DNA of 63,919 nucleotides from an uncultured Duncaniella sp. (GTDB lineage: Bacteria > Bacteroidota > Bacteroidia > Bacteroidales > Muribaculaceae): positions 1-63,919 of the forward strand of contig CAJUGS010000016.1 of NCBI GenBank assembly GCA_910586305.1, given 5' to 3'. Position numbers and translations under genes: made by a program. The stretch's first letter is position 1. Every line of letters begins with the position of its first letter. Positions 52,877-61,478 of the stretch are shown piece by piece. The notes beneath the pieces were generated by a model, which was given only the letters and a program-made list of their open reading frames with translations, did not search any database and was not told where the DNA came from.

Positions 52877-55519
52877 TTATTGGGCCTCCTCCGGCAGCAT
52901 CGGAGCCTTGTTGCCACCATCCAGCATAGAGGAGTTGACAATCTCGGTAGTGAGAGTCTCTGCACCCGGGGCACGTGACACCAGAATCTCGTCGCCGGGT
53001 GCCACCGTGGCATCCATGATAAGCTCGGCCATCACATCCTCGAGATATTTCTGGATGGCGCGCTTCAACGGACGCGCGCCAAACTGCGAATCATACCCCT
53101 TGTCGGCCACAAAGTCGCGGGCCTCGGGAGTGATAGTGATTTTGTAGCCGAGATCCTCCACACGCGAGCGGAATCCGGATATTTCTATCTCTATAATCTT
53201 GTAGATCGCTTCCCTGTCGAGAGGCGAGAACATCACGATATCATCGATACGGTTGAGGAACTCCGGAGCAAACGCCTTGTTGAGCGCCTTCTGGAGCACA
53301 CCCTGCGAAACCTCCTTGTCGGCCGCCGGACGGGCGTTGAAGCCTATACCTCCCCCAAACTCCTTGAGCTGGCGTGAGCCGATATTGGAAGTCATTATTA
53401 TTATAGTGTTCTTGAAATCCACACGACGGCCGAGAGAGTCGGTGAGACGGCCCTCGTCCATCACCTGGAGCAGCAGGTTGAACACGTCGGGATGTGCCTT
53501 CTCTATTTCGTCGAGAAGCACGATGGAATATGGATGACGACGCACTTTCTCTGTGAGCTGTCCTCCCTCCTCATATCCGACATATCCCGGAGGCGCACCG
53601 ACAAGACGCGACACGGCAAACTTCTCCATATACTCCGACATATCGATGCGGATGAGCGACTCGGAGGAGTCAAACATATATTCGGCCAGCTTCTTGGCAA
53701 GATGGGTCTTGCCAACGCCTGTGGGACCAAGGAAGAGGAAAGTGCCTATAGGTTTGTTGGGGTCCTTGAGGCCGATGCGGCTGCGCTGGATGGCGCGTAC
53801 CACTTTGTCGATAGCCTGGTCCTGACCTATGATACGTCCCTTCAAGGCCGGATTCATCTCCTTCAGTCTACGTCCCTCGGCCTGTGCTATGCGCTGCACC
53901 GGCACACCTGTCATCATGGCGACAACCTCGGCCACCTTGTCCTCGTCTACAGTCTCGCGCATAGAGGCAAGCTGCTCGTGCCACGAAGCCATCGCTGTGT
54001 CAAGCTGCTGCTTGAGTGTCTGCTCGCGGTCGCGGTAGGCGGCGGCCTTCTCAAAGTTCTGAGCCTGGGCGGCACGGAGCTTTTCGGCAGAAGTCTCGGC
54101 TATCTCCTGCTCGAGCTTCTCTATCGACTCGGGCACGGCTATGTTGGTGACGTGTACGCGCGAACCGGCCTCGTCAAGCGCATCTATGGCCTTGTCGGGG
54201 AAATTTCGGTCGCTCACATAACGCTCGGTCAGCGCCACGCAGGCATCAAGAGCCGCCGGAGTATAGACGACATTGTGATGCTCCTCATATTTATCCTTTA
54301 TGTTGTCGAGAATGGTGCGGGTCTCCTCACGGCTGGTGGGTTCGACCATCACCTTCTGGAAACGACGCTCGAGAGCACCGTCGTTCTCGATGTTCTTTCT
54401 GTACTCGTCAAGAGTAGTGGCTCCGATACACTGTATCTCGCCTCGTGCCAGAGCCGGCTTCAGAAGATTGGCGGCATCCATGGAGCCTGCGGCATTGCCG
54501 GCACCCACTATGGTATGAAGCTCGTCGATAAACAGAATGATGTCGCGGTTTTTCGACAGCTCGTCGAGAACGCCCTTGATACGCTCCTCAAACTGTCCGC
54601 GATACTTGGTACCGGCCACGATAGAGGCCATGTCGAGCGACACCACACGCTTGTCGAAAAGGATTCTCGACACCTTGCGCTTCACTATGCGGAGAGCCAG
54701 GCCTTCCACAATAGCCGACTTTCCAACACCCGGTTCGCCTATGAGCACGGGGTTATTCTTCTTGCGGCGTGAGAGAATCTGAGCCAGACGCTCTATCTCC
54801 ACCTCTCGGCCCACAACAGGGTCCAGACGACCTTCCTCGGCCGCAAGAGTCATGTCGTTGCCATACTTGTCGAGCAGCGGAGTGTCATTTCCCCTTCTCG
54901 CTGCAGTCGGACGGTCGCCACGACGGGCCTCTCCACCGCTCGAACGCGACGACGAGGATGGAGGAATTGGACCTGGAGTTCCGTCGGCCTCATCCTCTTC
55001 ATCGTCATCATCGTCGGCATAAGCGCCGCCACCCATCGACGGAGCAGCTCCACCCTCCTGTCCGTTAAGCAGACGGTAGAGCGACTCATAAGTGATACCG
55101 GCCCTACGGAACGGCTCCATAAACTCGGAGTTCTGGGCATCGGAATTATGGAAAATGGCGAGCAGAAGATGCACGTCGTCAACCACATTGCTCTTAAGCA
55201 TTCTCGCCTCAAGCACACTGAGTTTGATAATGCGGCTGGCAAGGTCGCTCACCGCGACATCGTTAACTGCCACACGGCCCGAGTAATCGCCTTCGGCAGC
55301 GGCATTAAGCAGAGCTGTGTCAAGTGTCTCGCGCAGCTGCAGTGCCGACGAGCCGTGGGCCGAACGCTCCATCAGACGCGCCGGATCCGAATCTATATTC
55401 TTGAGGATTGAGAGCAACAGATGCTCTGGCATGACATACCTGCTGTTATGGCGGGCGGCCTGCACCGGCGAATCGCTCACTACATCCTTGAATTTCTGTG
55501 AATAAACTGTTTCCATCAA
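52877..55519 (-). CDS. clpC: ATP-dependent Clp protease ATP-binding subunit ClpC
   Basis: A AAA+ unfoldase feeding ClpP. Layout: a double Clp-N domain (residues 1-150), an Asp/Glu-rich then Ser/Arg-rich linker (~165-210), a first AAA+ module (GEPGVGKSA, DELHT), a UVR-type coiled segment (LRAAQAQNFEKAAAYRDRE) that marks ClpC rather than ClpB, a second AAA+ module (GPTGVGKTH, LLDEIEKAH) and a D2 C-domain. 880 aa; starting at the second Met (55516) is equally possible. A -7 box TATCTTTG (complement of 55555-55562) precedes it. clpP is not in the window. Confidence 0.93.
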   Translation of the reverse strand: MMETVYSQKFKDVVSDSPVQAARHNSRYVMPEHLLLSILKNIDSDPARLMERSAHGSSALQLRETLDTALLNAAAEGDYSGRVAVNDVAVSDLASRIIKLSVLEARMLKSNVVDDVHLLLAIFHNSDAQNSEFMEPFRRAGITYESLYRLLNGQEGGAAPSMGGGAYADDDDDEEDEADGTPGPIPPSSSSRSSGGEARRGDRPTAARRGNDTPLLDKYGNDMTLAAEEGRLDPVVGREVEIERLAQILSRRKKNNPVLIGEPGVGKSAIVEGLALRIVKRKVSRILFDKRVVSLDMASIVAGTKYRGQFEERIKGVLDELSKNRDIILFIDELHTIVGAGNAAGSMDAANLLKPALARGEIQCIGATTLDEYRKNIENDGALERRFQKVMVEPTSREETRTILDNIKDKYEEHHNVVYTPAALDACVALTERYVSDRNFPDKAIDALDEAGSRVHVTNIAVPESIEKLEQEIAETSAEKLRAAQAQNFEKAAAYRDREQTLKQQLDTAMASWHEQLASMRETVDEDKVAEVVAMMTGVPVQRIAQAEGRRLKEMNPALKGRIIGQDQAIDKVVRAIQRSRIGLKDPNKPIGTFLFLGPTGVGKTHLAKKLAEYMFDSSESLIRIDMSEYMEKFAVSRLVGAPPGYVGYEEGGQLTEKVRRHPYSIVLLDEIEKAHPDVFNLLLQVMDEGRLTDSLGRRVDFKNTIIIMTSNIGSRQLKEFGGGIGFNARPAADKEVSQGVLQKALNKAFAPEFLNRIDDIVMFSPLDREAIYKIIEIEISGFRSRVEDLGYKITITPEARDFVADKGYDSQFGARPLKRAIQKYLEDVMAELIMDATVAPGDEILVSRAPGAETLTTEIVNSSMLDGGNKAPMLPEEAQ

Positions 55520-55684
55520 TATTTTTTACCTTTCTTTATACGATGTTATGGTTACAAAGATAACAAAAAGTATGCCAAAGTTGTGCGCAATGATTGAAAT
55601 TATTGCAAGAATTAGTTAAAATGTCAAACATTCAACACCGTATGAATGTTAAAAAGCAAAAACAAAGCATATACCACGTCACAA

Positions 55685-56371
55685 ATGAAACATCTCATAC
55701 TCCTGCGCCACGGACAGAGCGAATGGAATCTGTCAAACCAATTCACCGGCTGGACCGATGTAGACCTCTCCGATCTCGGTCGCAAGGAGGCAGCCGTGGC
55801 CGGAGAAAAAATCCTCAGATCCGGTCTGCTACCGTCCTACTGCTTCACGTCATATCTGAGACGTGCCATACACACCCTCGACATAGCGCTCGACACAATG
55901 CACCGCGACTGGATTCCGGTGGTGAAGGACTGGCATCTCAACGAACGCCACTATGGCGCGCTGCAGGGACTTAACAAGGCCGAGACAGCCCGGAAATACG
56001 GCGACGAACAAGTTCACGAATGGCGCAGGAGCTACGATGTTGAACCTCCGGCCCTCACACCCGACGACGAACGATATCCGGGGAACGACGAACGATACAG
56101 CCTCCTCACACCCGACGAACTGCCACTCACCGAGTCGCTTGCCTCGACCGTGCAGCGTGTACGCCCCTGCTGGGAAGAATTGATAGTCCCGGCCCTACGT
56201 CTCTACGACAATGTCCTCGTGGCGGCGCATGGCAATTCGCTGCGCGCCCTCGTGATGATGCTCCTCCACCTTACGCCCCATCAGATTGTCGACGAAGAGA
56301 TACCCACCGGCACCCCGAGAGTCTTCTCACTCGACAATTCTCTGAGTCCCACATCCGACCGCTATCTCTGA
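55685..56371 (+). CDS. gpmA: 2,3-bisphosphoglycerate-dependent phosphoglycerate mutase
   Basis: A glycolytic enzyme interconverting 3- and 2-phosphoglycerate. It has the phospho-His motif LLRHGQSEWN, LNERHYGALQG, and AAHGNSLRALVM with the second His. 228 aa from ATG 55685 (MKHLILL); the frame reaches 55646, but the family starts here. It is about 20 residues shorter than E. coli GpmA, mainly at the C-terminus, where the usual flexible tail after the YEL/FSLD segment is cut. Confidence 0.93.
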   Translation: MKHLILLRHGQSEWNLSNQFTGWTDVDLSDLGRKEAAVAGEKILRSGLLPSYCFTSYLRRAIHTLDIALDTMHRDWIPVVKDWHLNERHYGALQGLNKAETARKYGDEQVHEWRRSYDVEPPALTPDDERYPGNDERYSLLTPDELPLTESLASTVQRVRPCWEELIVPALRLYDNVLVAAHGNSLRALVMMLLHLTPHQIVDEEIPTGTPRVFSLDNSLSPTSDRYL

Positions 56372-56396
56372 CACGCGGCCATCCACGGCAAACGTG

Positions 56397-57092
56397 TCAG
56401 CTCGACATCATCTCCATCAGCTCGGAGGCATATTGCCGGCCAATAGGAAGAATTGCGCCGTTTATGAGCACAAGTTCCTGGCGGTTGAAACTTTTCACCT
56501 TTGACTTCGAGACAATGAAAGAGCGATGTATGCGCATAAAGGAATCCTGAGGCAGCATTGCGAATACATTCTTCAGCAAAATTCTGGAGATAATGCAATC
56601 GCCGGAGATTCTGAATATTTTCGAGTAACTCTCCACCGCCTCGACATATAGAATATCGTCTATTGGTATACTTATGCTACTGTAATCCTGCTTTACAAGA
56701 ATGCATTGCGTGGAGGCTTTCAGACTTTCCCTTCCTATTCGTCGCAAAGCCTTTGAAAAAGCCACTTGAAAACGACTGAAAGAGAACGGTTTGTGAAGAT
56801 AATCCACAGCATCGAGATCAAATCCCTCGATAGCGTATTTCAGATATGCCGTCGTGAATATGAAACAAGTGTTCTCGGGCAGTTTCGACGCTATCGTCAG
56901 ACCATTGATGCCATCCATCTCGATATCGAGAAAAACAATATCCGGCCTGCTGCTGTTCACCACATCCAGACCGGCGTGGGGATTGGAAAATTTCTGTAAC
57001 TCAATGTTGCCTATTCTACGGCAAAAAGTCTCTATTATATCGAGTGCCAAAGGCTCGTCGTCAATGGCCACACACTTTACAGCACCACTCAT
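56397..57092 (-). CDS. LytTR-family response regulator
   Basis: 231 aa. Receiver domain with the phospho-acceptor Asp56 (FLDIEMDG), acidic pair DDE at 11-13 and Lys in LHKPF. The LytTR DNA-binding domain spans about residues 130-228 (DILYVEAVESYSKIF... FMRIHRSFIVS). Its start overlaps the histidine kinase stop (ATGA on the minus strand), so it is the cognate regulator. Candidate direct repeats for it lie at 58177-58204. Confidence 0.93.
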   Translation of the reverse strand: MSGAVKCVAIDDEPLALDIIETFCRRIGNIELQKFSNPHAGLDVVNSSRPDIVFLDIEMDGINGLTIASKLPENTCFIFTTAYLKYAIEGFDLDAVDYLHKPFSFSRFQVAFSKALRRIGRESLKASTQCILVKQDYSSISIPIDDILYVEAVESYSKIFRISGDCIISRILLKNVFAMLPQDSFMRIHRSFIVSKSKVKSFNRQELVLINGAILPIGRQYASELMEMMSS

Positions 57093-58123
57093 GTTTTGCT
57101 CAGATTAATTTTAAGACACACCTTGAATACACCGTCCTCTTCCTTGATATCAAGTGTATACCTGTCAGAAAACAACCCCGACAACCGACTCCTGCAATTG
57201 CTAATGCCGACAGGCATATCCTTACGGAACTGGTCGGAATACCTCATTATACAGTTTTGAGTCTCAAAAAGCAACACCCCGTCATTTAGACGCAGCCTTA
57301 TCAGAATCTCACAGTTCCGACTCGTAGAGGTGCCATATTTGAACGTATTCTCTACAAATGTAAGAAAAATCATGGGCGGGATATTGGCCGACTCGTCGTC
57401 CACCGAACAATCACGTATCACTCTGGTATGCTCATCCAGTCTGATCAGCTGCAGGTCTATATAGTTGTTTATATAATCTATCTCATCTTTTATTGTGACC
57501 CAGTCGCTGTCGGCTGTGACATACGTATACTTCAGCAACTCAGTGAACTTGATAAACGCATCCTCGGCTCTCTGAGAGGTGCCTATCACAAGGCTGTATA
57601 AGGAATTCAGAGTGTTGAACAGAAAGTGAGGATTTATCTGCGCCTTATAGAGAGCCAGCTCGGCCTTGTCTCGCTGATTCTCTATTTTATTCTGCAACAA
57701 AAGCCTGCTATACAGTTCCTTTATGAAGGCCACTGTAAGCGAATAGCATATCACCACCGAGAACATGAGCCACACGGCTATGGTGATATTATAGTTCCTC
57801 ACACTGGTCTGATACTCGCTCATTGACGGTATCACAAAATCCACGTCGGGCAACGGGAACAGTGTGACAAGATAGGTCAACAAAAGAAGCACCGACGCAA
57901 TACCCGCAAGCTTACCATAGGACTTGACCAGAATGAGCTGTGGCAGGCGCAAAGCCTTGGTGGCAAAATAACACCCGTAAAGATAGGATACGGCCACACA
58001 GGCAAAAGCAGGAGAAATTCTCCACCAGTACTTTGCCGGACCAAGAATTATCAGGAGGGGCATGATACAGATGCAGAAAAACAGATCAATGATTAAATTA
58101 GTCCTGTGTTCCAATGATTTCAT
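57089..58123 (-). CDS. LytS/YehU-type sensor histidine kinase
   Basis: 344 aa. Four N-terminal membrane helices (within residues ~10-150), a short coiled region, then the His_kinase domain with NPHFLFNTLNSLYSLV (phospho-His) and a HATPase-like C-terminal part. No extracellular sensor domain, so it senses through or within the membrane. The promoter's -7 box ends only 4 nt before the ATG, suggesting a leaderless mRNA. It overlaps the regulator gene by 4 nt and is divergent from the lipoprotein gene at 58263. Confidence 0.92.
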   Translation of the reverse strand: MKSLEHRTNLIIDLFFCICIMPLLIILGPAKYWWRISPAFACVAVSYLYGCYFATKALRLPQLILVKSYGKLAGIASVLLLLTYLVTLFPLPDVDFVIPSMSEYQTSVRNYNITIAVWLMFSVVICYSLTVAFIKELYSRLLLQNKIENQRDKAELALYKAQINPHFLFNTLNSLYSLVIGTSQRAEDAFIKFTELLKYTYVTADSDWVTIKDEIDYINNYIDLQLIRLDEHTRVIRDCSVDDESANIPPMIFLTFVENTFKYGTSTSRNCEILIRLRLNDGVLLFETQNCIMRYSDQFRKDMPVGISNCRSRLSGLFSDRYTLDIKEEDGVFKVCLKINLSKT

Positions 58124-58127
58124 GGCG

Positions 58128-58159
58128 CAAAATTAGCCAATCTTTCTTTTACAGACAAA
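58128..58159 (-). promoter_or_regulatory. Promoter of the LytS-LytTR pair, adjacent to the start codon
   Basis: On the minus strand TTTG (complement of 58156-58159), 20 nt, TAATTTTG (complement of 58128-58135). The kinase ATG is at 58123-58121, where transcription would be expected to start. Confidence 0.75.
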
Positions 58160-58176
58160 TATGGCCGAGACCCTTC

Positions 58177-58204
58177 ATTGACACATTTCGTCTGTCTATT
58201 GACA
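58177..58204 (+). promoter_or_regulatory. Candidate LytTR operator: two ATTGACA direct repeats
   Basis: ATTGACA at 58177-58183 and at 58198-58204, 21 bp apart, i.e. two helical turns, as for LytTR dimers. They sit just upstream of where the -33 element of the divergent lipoprotein gene should be; that gene has only a weak -7 (GAATTTTG, 58232-58239) and no -33 TTTG, as expected for an activated promoter. Confidence 0.5.
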
Positions 58205-58262
58205 TCCCTGGGACAATCGGAAAATTTTTCCGAATTTTGCATCCGATTCAAAAACCCAATCG

Positions 58263-59126
58263 ATGAAAACAAGACACATTATTTTCACGACCGTCATTGC
58301 CTCGGCATTGTCGTCATGCAACGGCAACCCCGAAAAGGAACAACAGTCACTCTTGGAAATATCCAAACACGAGCTTGTCACCGCACTGGGCGAACGCGAC
58401 CAGTTGCTTTCACTGGTCAAGGAAGTCTCGGAAGGTCTGGAACAAATCAAACAGCTCGAAAACATGATGTCTGTAGCCTCAAGCCTCCCGAATGAAAACA
58501 CGAGACGACAAGCCATGATACTTACAGACATCGCAAGTCTGAAAGAACGTATCCAGCAACGAAAAGCAAAGCTACGAGAACTTGAGGAAAGACTGCATAA
58601 CTCGACCATCAACAACAAAGAACTCAAAGAGACAATTGAGGCGCTCAGAATGCAGATGGACTCACAGATCGAGGAAACAGAGTCGCTCAGAAAGCAACTG
58701 ATCGCAGCAAACGAACACATAGGGTTGCTCAACAGCACCGTTGACTCTCTCAACACGACTGTCTACACCGTGACCGACGAACGTAATGCCGCACAGGAGA
58801 ATTCGACCAGACTCGAAAACGAGCTTAACACCTGTTACTATGTAATCGCTTCAAAATCCGATCTGAAAAAGCACAGTATAATCGAGTCGGGCTTCCTTCG
58901 CAAAACCAAACTCATGAAAGGCGACTTTGACAAGGGGTGCTTCGTGACAGGCGACAAACGGACACTGACCACCCTGCCATTGGGTACAGACAAGGCAAGA
59001 ATCCTGTCAAACCATCCCGGCTCTTCCTACAGGATGGTCGATGAGAACAACGGGAAAGCAATAATTATAACAAACCCCGACGAATTCTGGAGTCTCACCA
59101 ATTACCTTGTCATACAGAAAAATTGA
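58263..59126 (+). CDS. Coiled-coil lipoprotein
   Basis: 287 aa. Signal peptide with lipobox LSSC (Cys19); residues ~40-195 are an almost continuous coiled coil (Glu/Leu/Lys heptads), followed by a compact C-terminal domain (CYYVIASKSDLKKHSIIES... FWSLTNYLVIQK). Envelope-anchored, function unknown; from memory similar proteins are common in Bacteroidales. Its divergent position from the LytS-LytTR pair, with candidate operator repeats between them, suggests it is a target of that system. Confidence 0.78.
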   Translation: MKTRHIIFTTVIASALSSCNGNPEKEQQSLLEISKHELVTALGERDQLLSLVKEVSEGLEQIKQLENMMSVASSLPNENTRRQAMILTDIASLKERIQQRKAKLRELEERLHNSTINNKELKETIEALRMQMDSQIEETESLRKQLIAANEHIGLLNSTVDSLNTTVYTVTDERNAAQENSTRLENELNTCYYVIASKSDLKKHSIIESGFLRKTKLMKGDFDKGCFVTGDKRTLTTLPLGTDKARILSNHPGSSYRMVDENNGKAIIITNPDEFWSLTNYLVIQKN

Positions 59127-59196
59127 GAGGCGGAGCAATGGACGCTCCAAGAATACATCGGCAGATTAGCGGGATTTTTCGTATCTTTGCAGATGT

Positions 59197-61401
59197 ATGA
59201 GAAAGATCAGCAACGCGACAGTCCAGCGCATACTCGAAGCGTCGGACATTGTTGAAGTGGTAAGTGACTTCGTGAGCCTCAAGCGCCGTGGAGCCAACTG
59301 GGTGGGATTGTGTCCGTTTCACAACGACAGATCCCCCTCTTTCTACGTCTCCAAGGCCAAAGGATTATGCAAGTGCTTCAGCTGCGGAGAAGGCGGCAGC
59401 GCTGTCAACTTCATAATGAAGCTCGAGCAGCTCACCTACTATGAGGCCCTCAAATATCTCGGACGCAAGTATAACATCGATGTAGAGGAACGCGAACTCA
59501 CTGACGAGGAGCGTCGAGCAGAGACTGCCCGTGAAAACATGATGGCAGTCAATGATTTCGCAATGCGATTCTTCGAGAAGACCATGCTTGAGTCGGACGA
59601 GGGACGTGACATAGGCCTGAGCTATTTCCGATACCGCGGCATATCCGACCAGATGATCGGACGTTTCCATCTCGGATTTGCCCCCGAAGAGCGTGACGCC
59701 CTCTACCGGAAGGCCACCGGGCGTGGTTACAGCGAGGAGTATCTCATAAGCACAGGACTCTGCAACAAGACTGAGGACGGAAAAATCTACGACCGATTCC
59801 GCGGCCGCGTCATATACCCCATTCTCTCCCTCTCCGGAAAAGTGGTGGCCTTCGGTGGCCGCACTCTTCGGAAAGAGAAAAACATAGCCAAATATGTCAA
59901 CTCGCCCGAGAGCGAGATATACTCCAAACGTCGCGAGCTATACGGTCTCTATCAGGCCAAACAGGCCATATCAAAAGCCGGCAAGTGCATAATCGTCGAA
60001 GGTTACATGGATGTCATCTCCATGCACCAGGCCGGTCTATGCAATGTCGTGGCCTCGTCAGGCACAGCCCTCACCGTGGAGCAGGTGAGACTCATAAAGA
60101 GGTTCACCAACAATGTCACCCTCATCTATGACGCCGATGCGGCAGGTATCAAGGCCTCACTGCGAGGTATCGAGTTGCTGCTACAGGACGGAATGGACAT
60201 CAAGGTGCTCCTGCTTCCAGAAGGTGAGGATCCCGACTCGTTCTCACAGAACCACAGCTCCACAGAGGTGGAAAAATTCATCGCCGACAACGAGACCGAC
60301 TTCATAACCTTCATGGCAAGAATTCTCATGAAGGATGCCTCCGACGACCCCGCAATGCGTGCAAGGGTGATAACCCGTATTGTAAAGACCATAGCGCTTA
60401 TACCTAACGAGATAACACGCAGTGTATACATCCAGGAATGCTCGCGCATCCTGTTCATTGCCGAGGACGTGCTTCAGCGCGAGGTGGGTAAAAGCTTCAA
60501 CGAACTTGCGCTCAAGAGCCGCGAGGAAAAACTGAGGGCCGAATCTCTCACCACGGTGCCAGGCAACGCTCCCGACGGCACACAGACACCGCAAGATGAA
60601 GCAGCCGAGACTCCACCCGAACAGCCACAACCCTCGCTGTCGCGACCCACAGGCCATGCTTCGGAGCTGAGACCGTTCGAGATGGCACTCATGCAACTCG
60701 TGGCCCGATATGGCAACTATGCATTTGCCGAGGGTGTGGACGAGGATGGCAACGCTGTCCCCATCACCGTGCTCGAATATATCACGGACGATATGGCCGC
60801 CGACAGCATCACACTCTCCAATCCCGACCTCGACCTGTTCTTCCGCGAGGCCAGGCAACTGAGCCGTCTCACATATGCCGACGACCTCCGCCACGAAGAG
60901 GAACGCCTCACCAAGGTAAGAGCCGAGGAATTTGCAAAGGGGGTTGAGGAAATACGCGCCAAAGCCACAGACGTGGGCAGCATATCGGCAATGGAGAAGT
61001 CGCTCACAGAACGTCTTGACGCAGCCTACACAAAGGGGTTGGAGGATTTCTCGGTGAGCTATCTTTCAAAACTCCTCTGTTTCTCGGCCGACGACACTAT
61101 CAGAAACCTTTCGACAGAAATGGTGGTGGAGAAGCACATACTGAGCAAGATGCACACAAAATACGCCCACGTGGACACAGAACAGGAGCTTCTCGGCGAT
61201 CTTGTGCCACGCGCGCTGCACGAATTGAAAGATGCCATACTGTGGACGCGAATCAAGGAAATCCGCGCCGAACTATCAACGTGTGCATCCTCCGACTACG
61301 ACCGTGCGCTTTCGCTGATGGCGCGAATACGCGACCTGGAGACAATGCGTTCGGGCCTCGCTAAACTGATAGGTGACCGCGTGATCGCACCAAAAAAATA
61401 A
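59197..61401 (+). CDS. dnaG: DNA primase DnaG
   Basis: It makes RNA primers at the fork. Zinc-binding CHC2-type domain (CPFHNDRSPSF... CKCFSCGEGG), RNA-polymerase/TOPRIM core (VEGYMDVISMHQAG, YDADAAG) and a C-terminal DnaB-binding helical domain (~480-734) with a Pro/Gln-rich hinge (~450-475). 734 aa, full length. A TATCTTTG -7 box (59182-59189) lies 7 nt before the ATG, giving a very short leader. Its partner dnaB is at the other end of the window. Confidence 0.96.
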   Translation: MRKISNATVQRILEASDIVEVVSDFVSLKRRGANWVGLCPFHNDRSPSFYVSKAKGLCKCFSCGEGGSAVNFIMKLEQLTYYEALKYLGRKYNIDVEERELTDEERRAETARENMMAVNDFAMRFFEKTMLESDEGRDIGLSYFRYRGISDQMIGRFHLGFAPEERDALYRKATGRGYSEEYLISTGLCNKTEDGKIYDRFRGRVIYPILSLSGKVVAFGGRTLRKEKNIAKYVNSPESEIYSKRRELYGLYQAKQAISKAGKCIIVEGYMDVISMHQAGLCNVVASSGTALTVEQVRLIKRFTNNVTLIYDADAAGIKASLRGIELLLQDGMDIKVLLLPEGEDPDSFSQNHSSTEVEKFIADNETDFITFMARILMKDASDDPAMRARVITRIVKTIALIPNEITRSVYIQECSRILFIAEDVLQREVGKSFNELALKSREEKLRAESLTTVPGNAPDGTQTPQDEAAETPPEQPQPSLSRPTGHASELRPFEMALMQLVARYGNYAFAEGVDEDGNAVPITVLEYITDDMAADSITLSNPDLDLFFREARQLSRLTYADDLRHEEERLTKVRAEEFAKGVEEIRAKATDVGSISAMEKSLTERLDAAYTKGLEDFSVSYLSKLLCFSADDTIRNLSTEMVVEKHILSKMHTKYAHVDTEQELLGDLVPRALHELKDAILWTRIKEIRAELSTCASSDYDRALSLMARIRDLETMRSGLAKLIGDRVIAPKK

Positions 61402-61421
61402 TACAATCCCACACCTTAAAA

Positions 61422-61456
61422 AATCAGGCCGCCCCAGATTTCGAGACGGCCTGATT
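61422..61456. terminator. Terminator between dnaG and the T9SS-type gene
   Basis: A 10-bp stem AATCAGGCCG/CGGCCTGATT with a 15-nt loop between converging genes; A-rich before and AT-rich after, so usable in both directions. Confidence 0.7.
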
Positions 61457-61478
61457 AGTTATTATAGCAGCAAATAGC

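Noticed and set aside
53492..54772. A 426-codon frame antisense to clpC
   Set aside because: Long antisense frames are expected from the codon bias of a GC-rich, well-conserved gene; clpC motifs on the minus strand are intact and the antisense peptide matches nothing.
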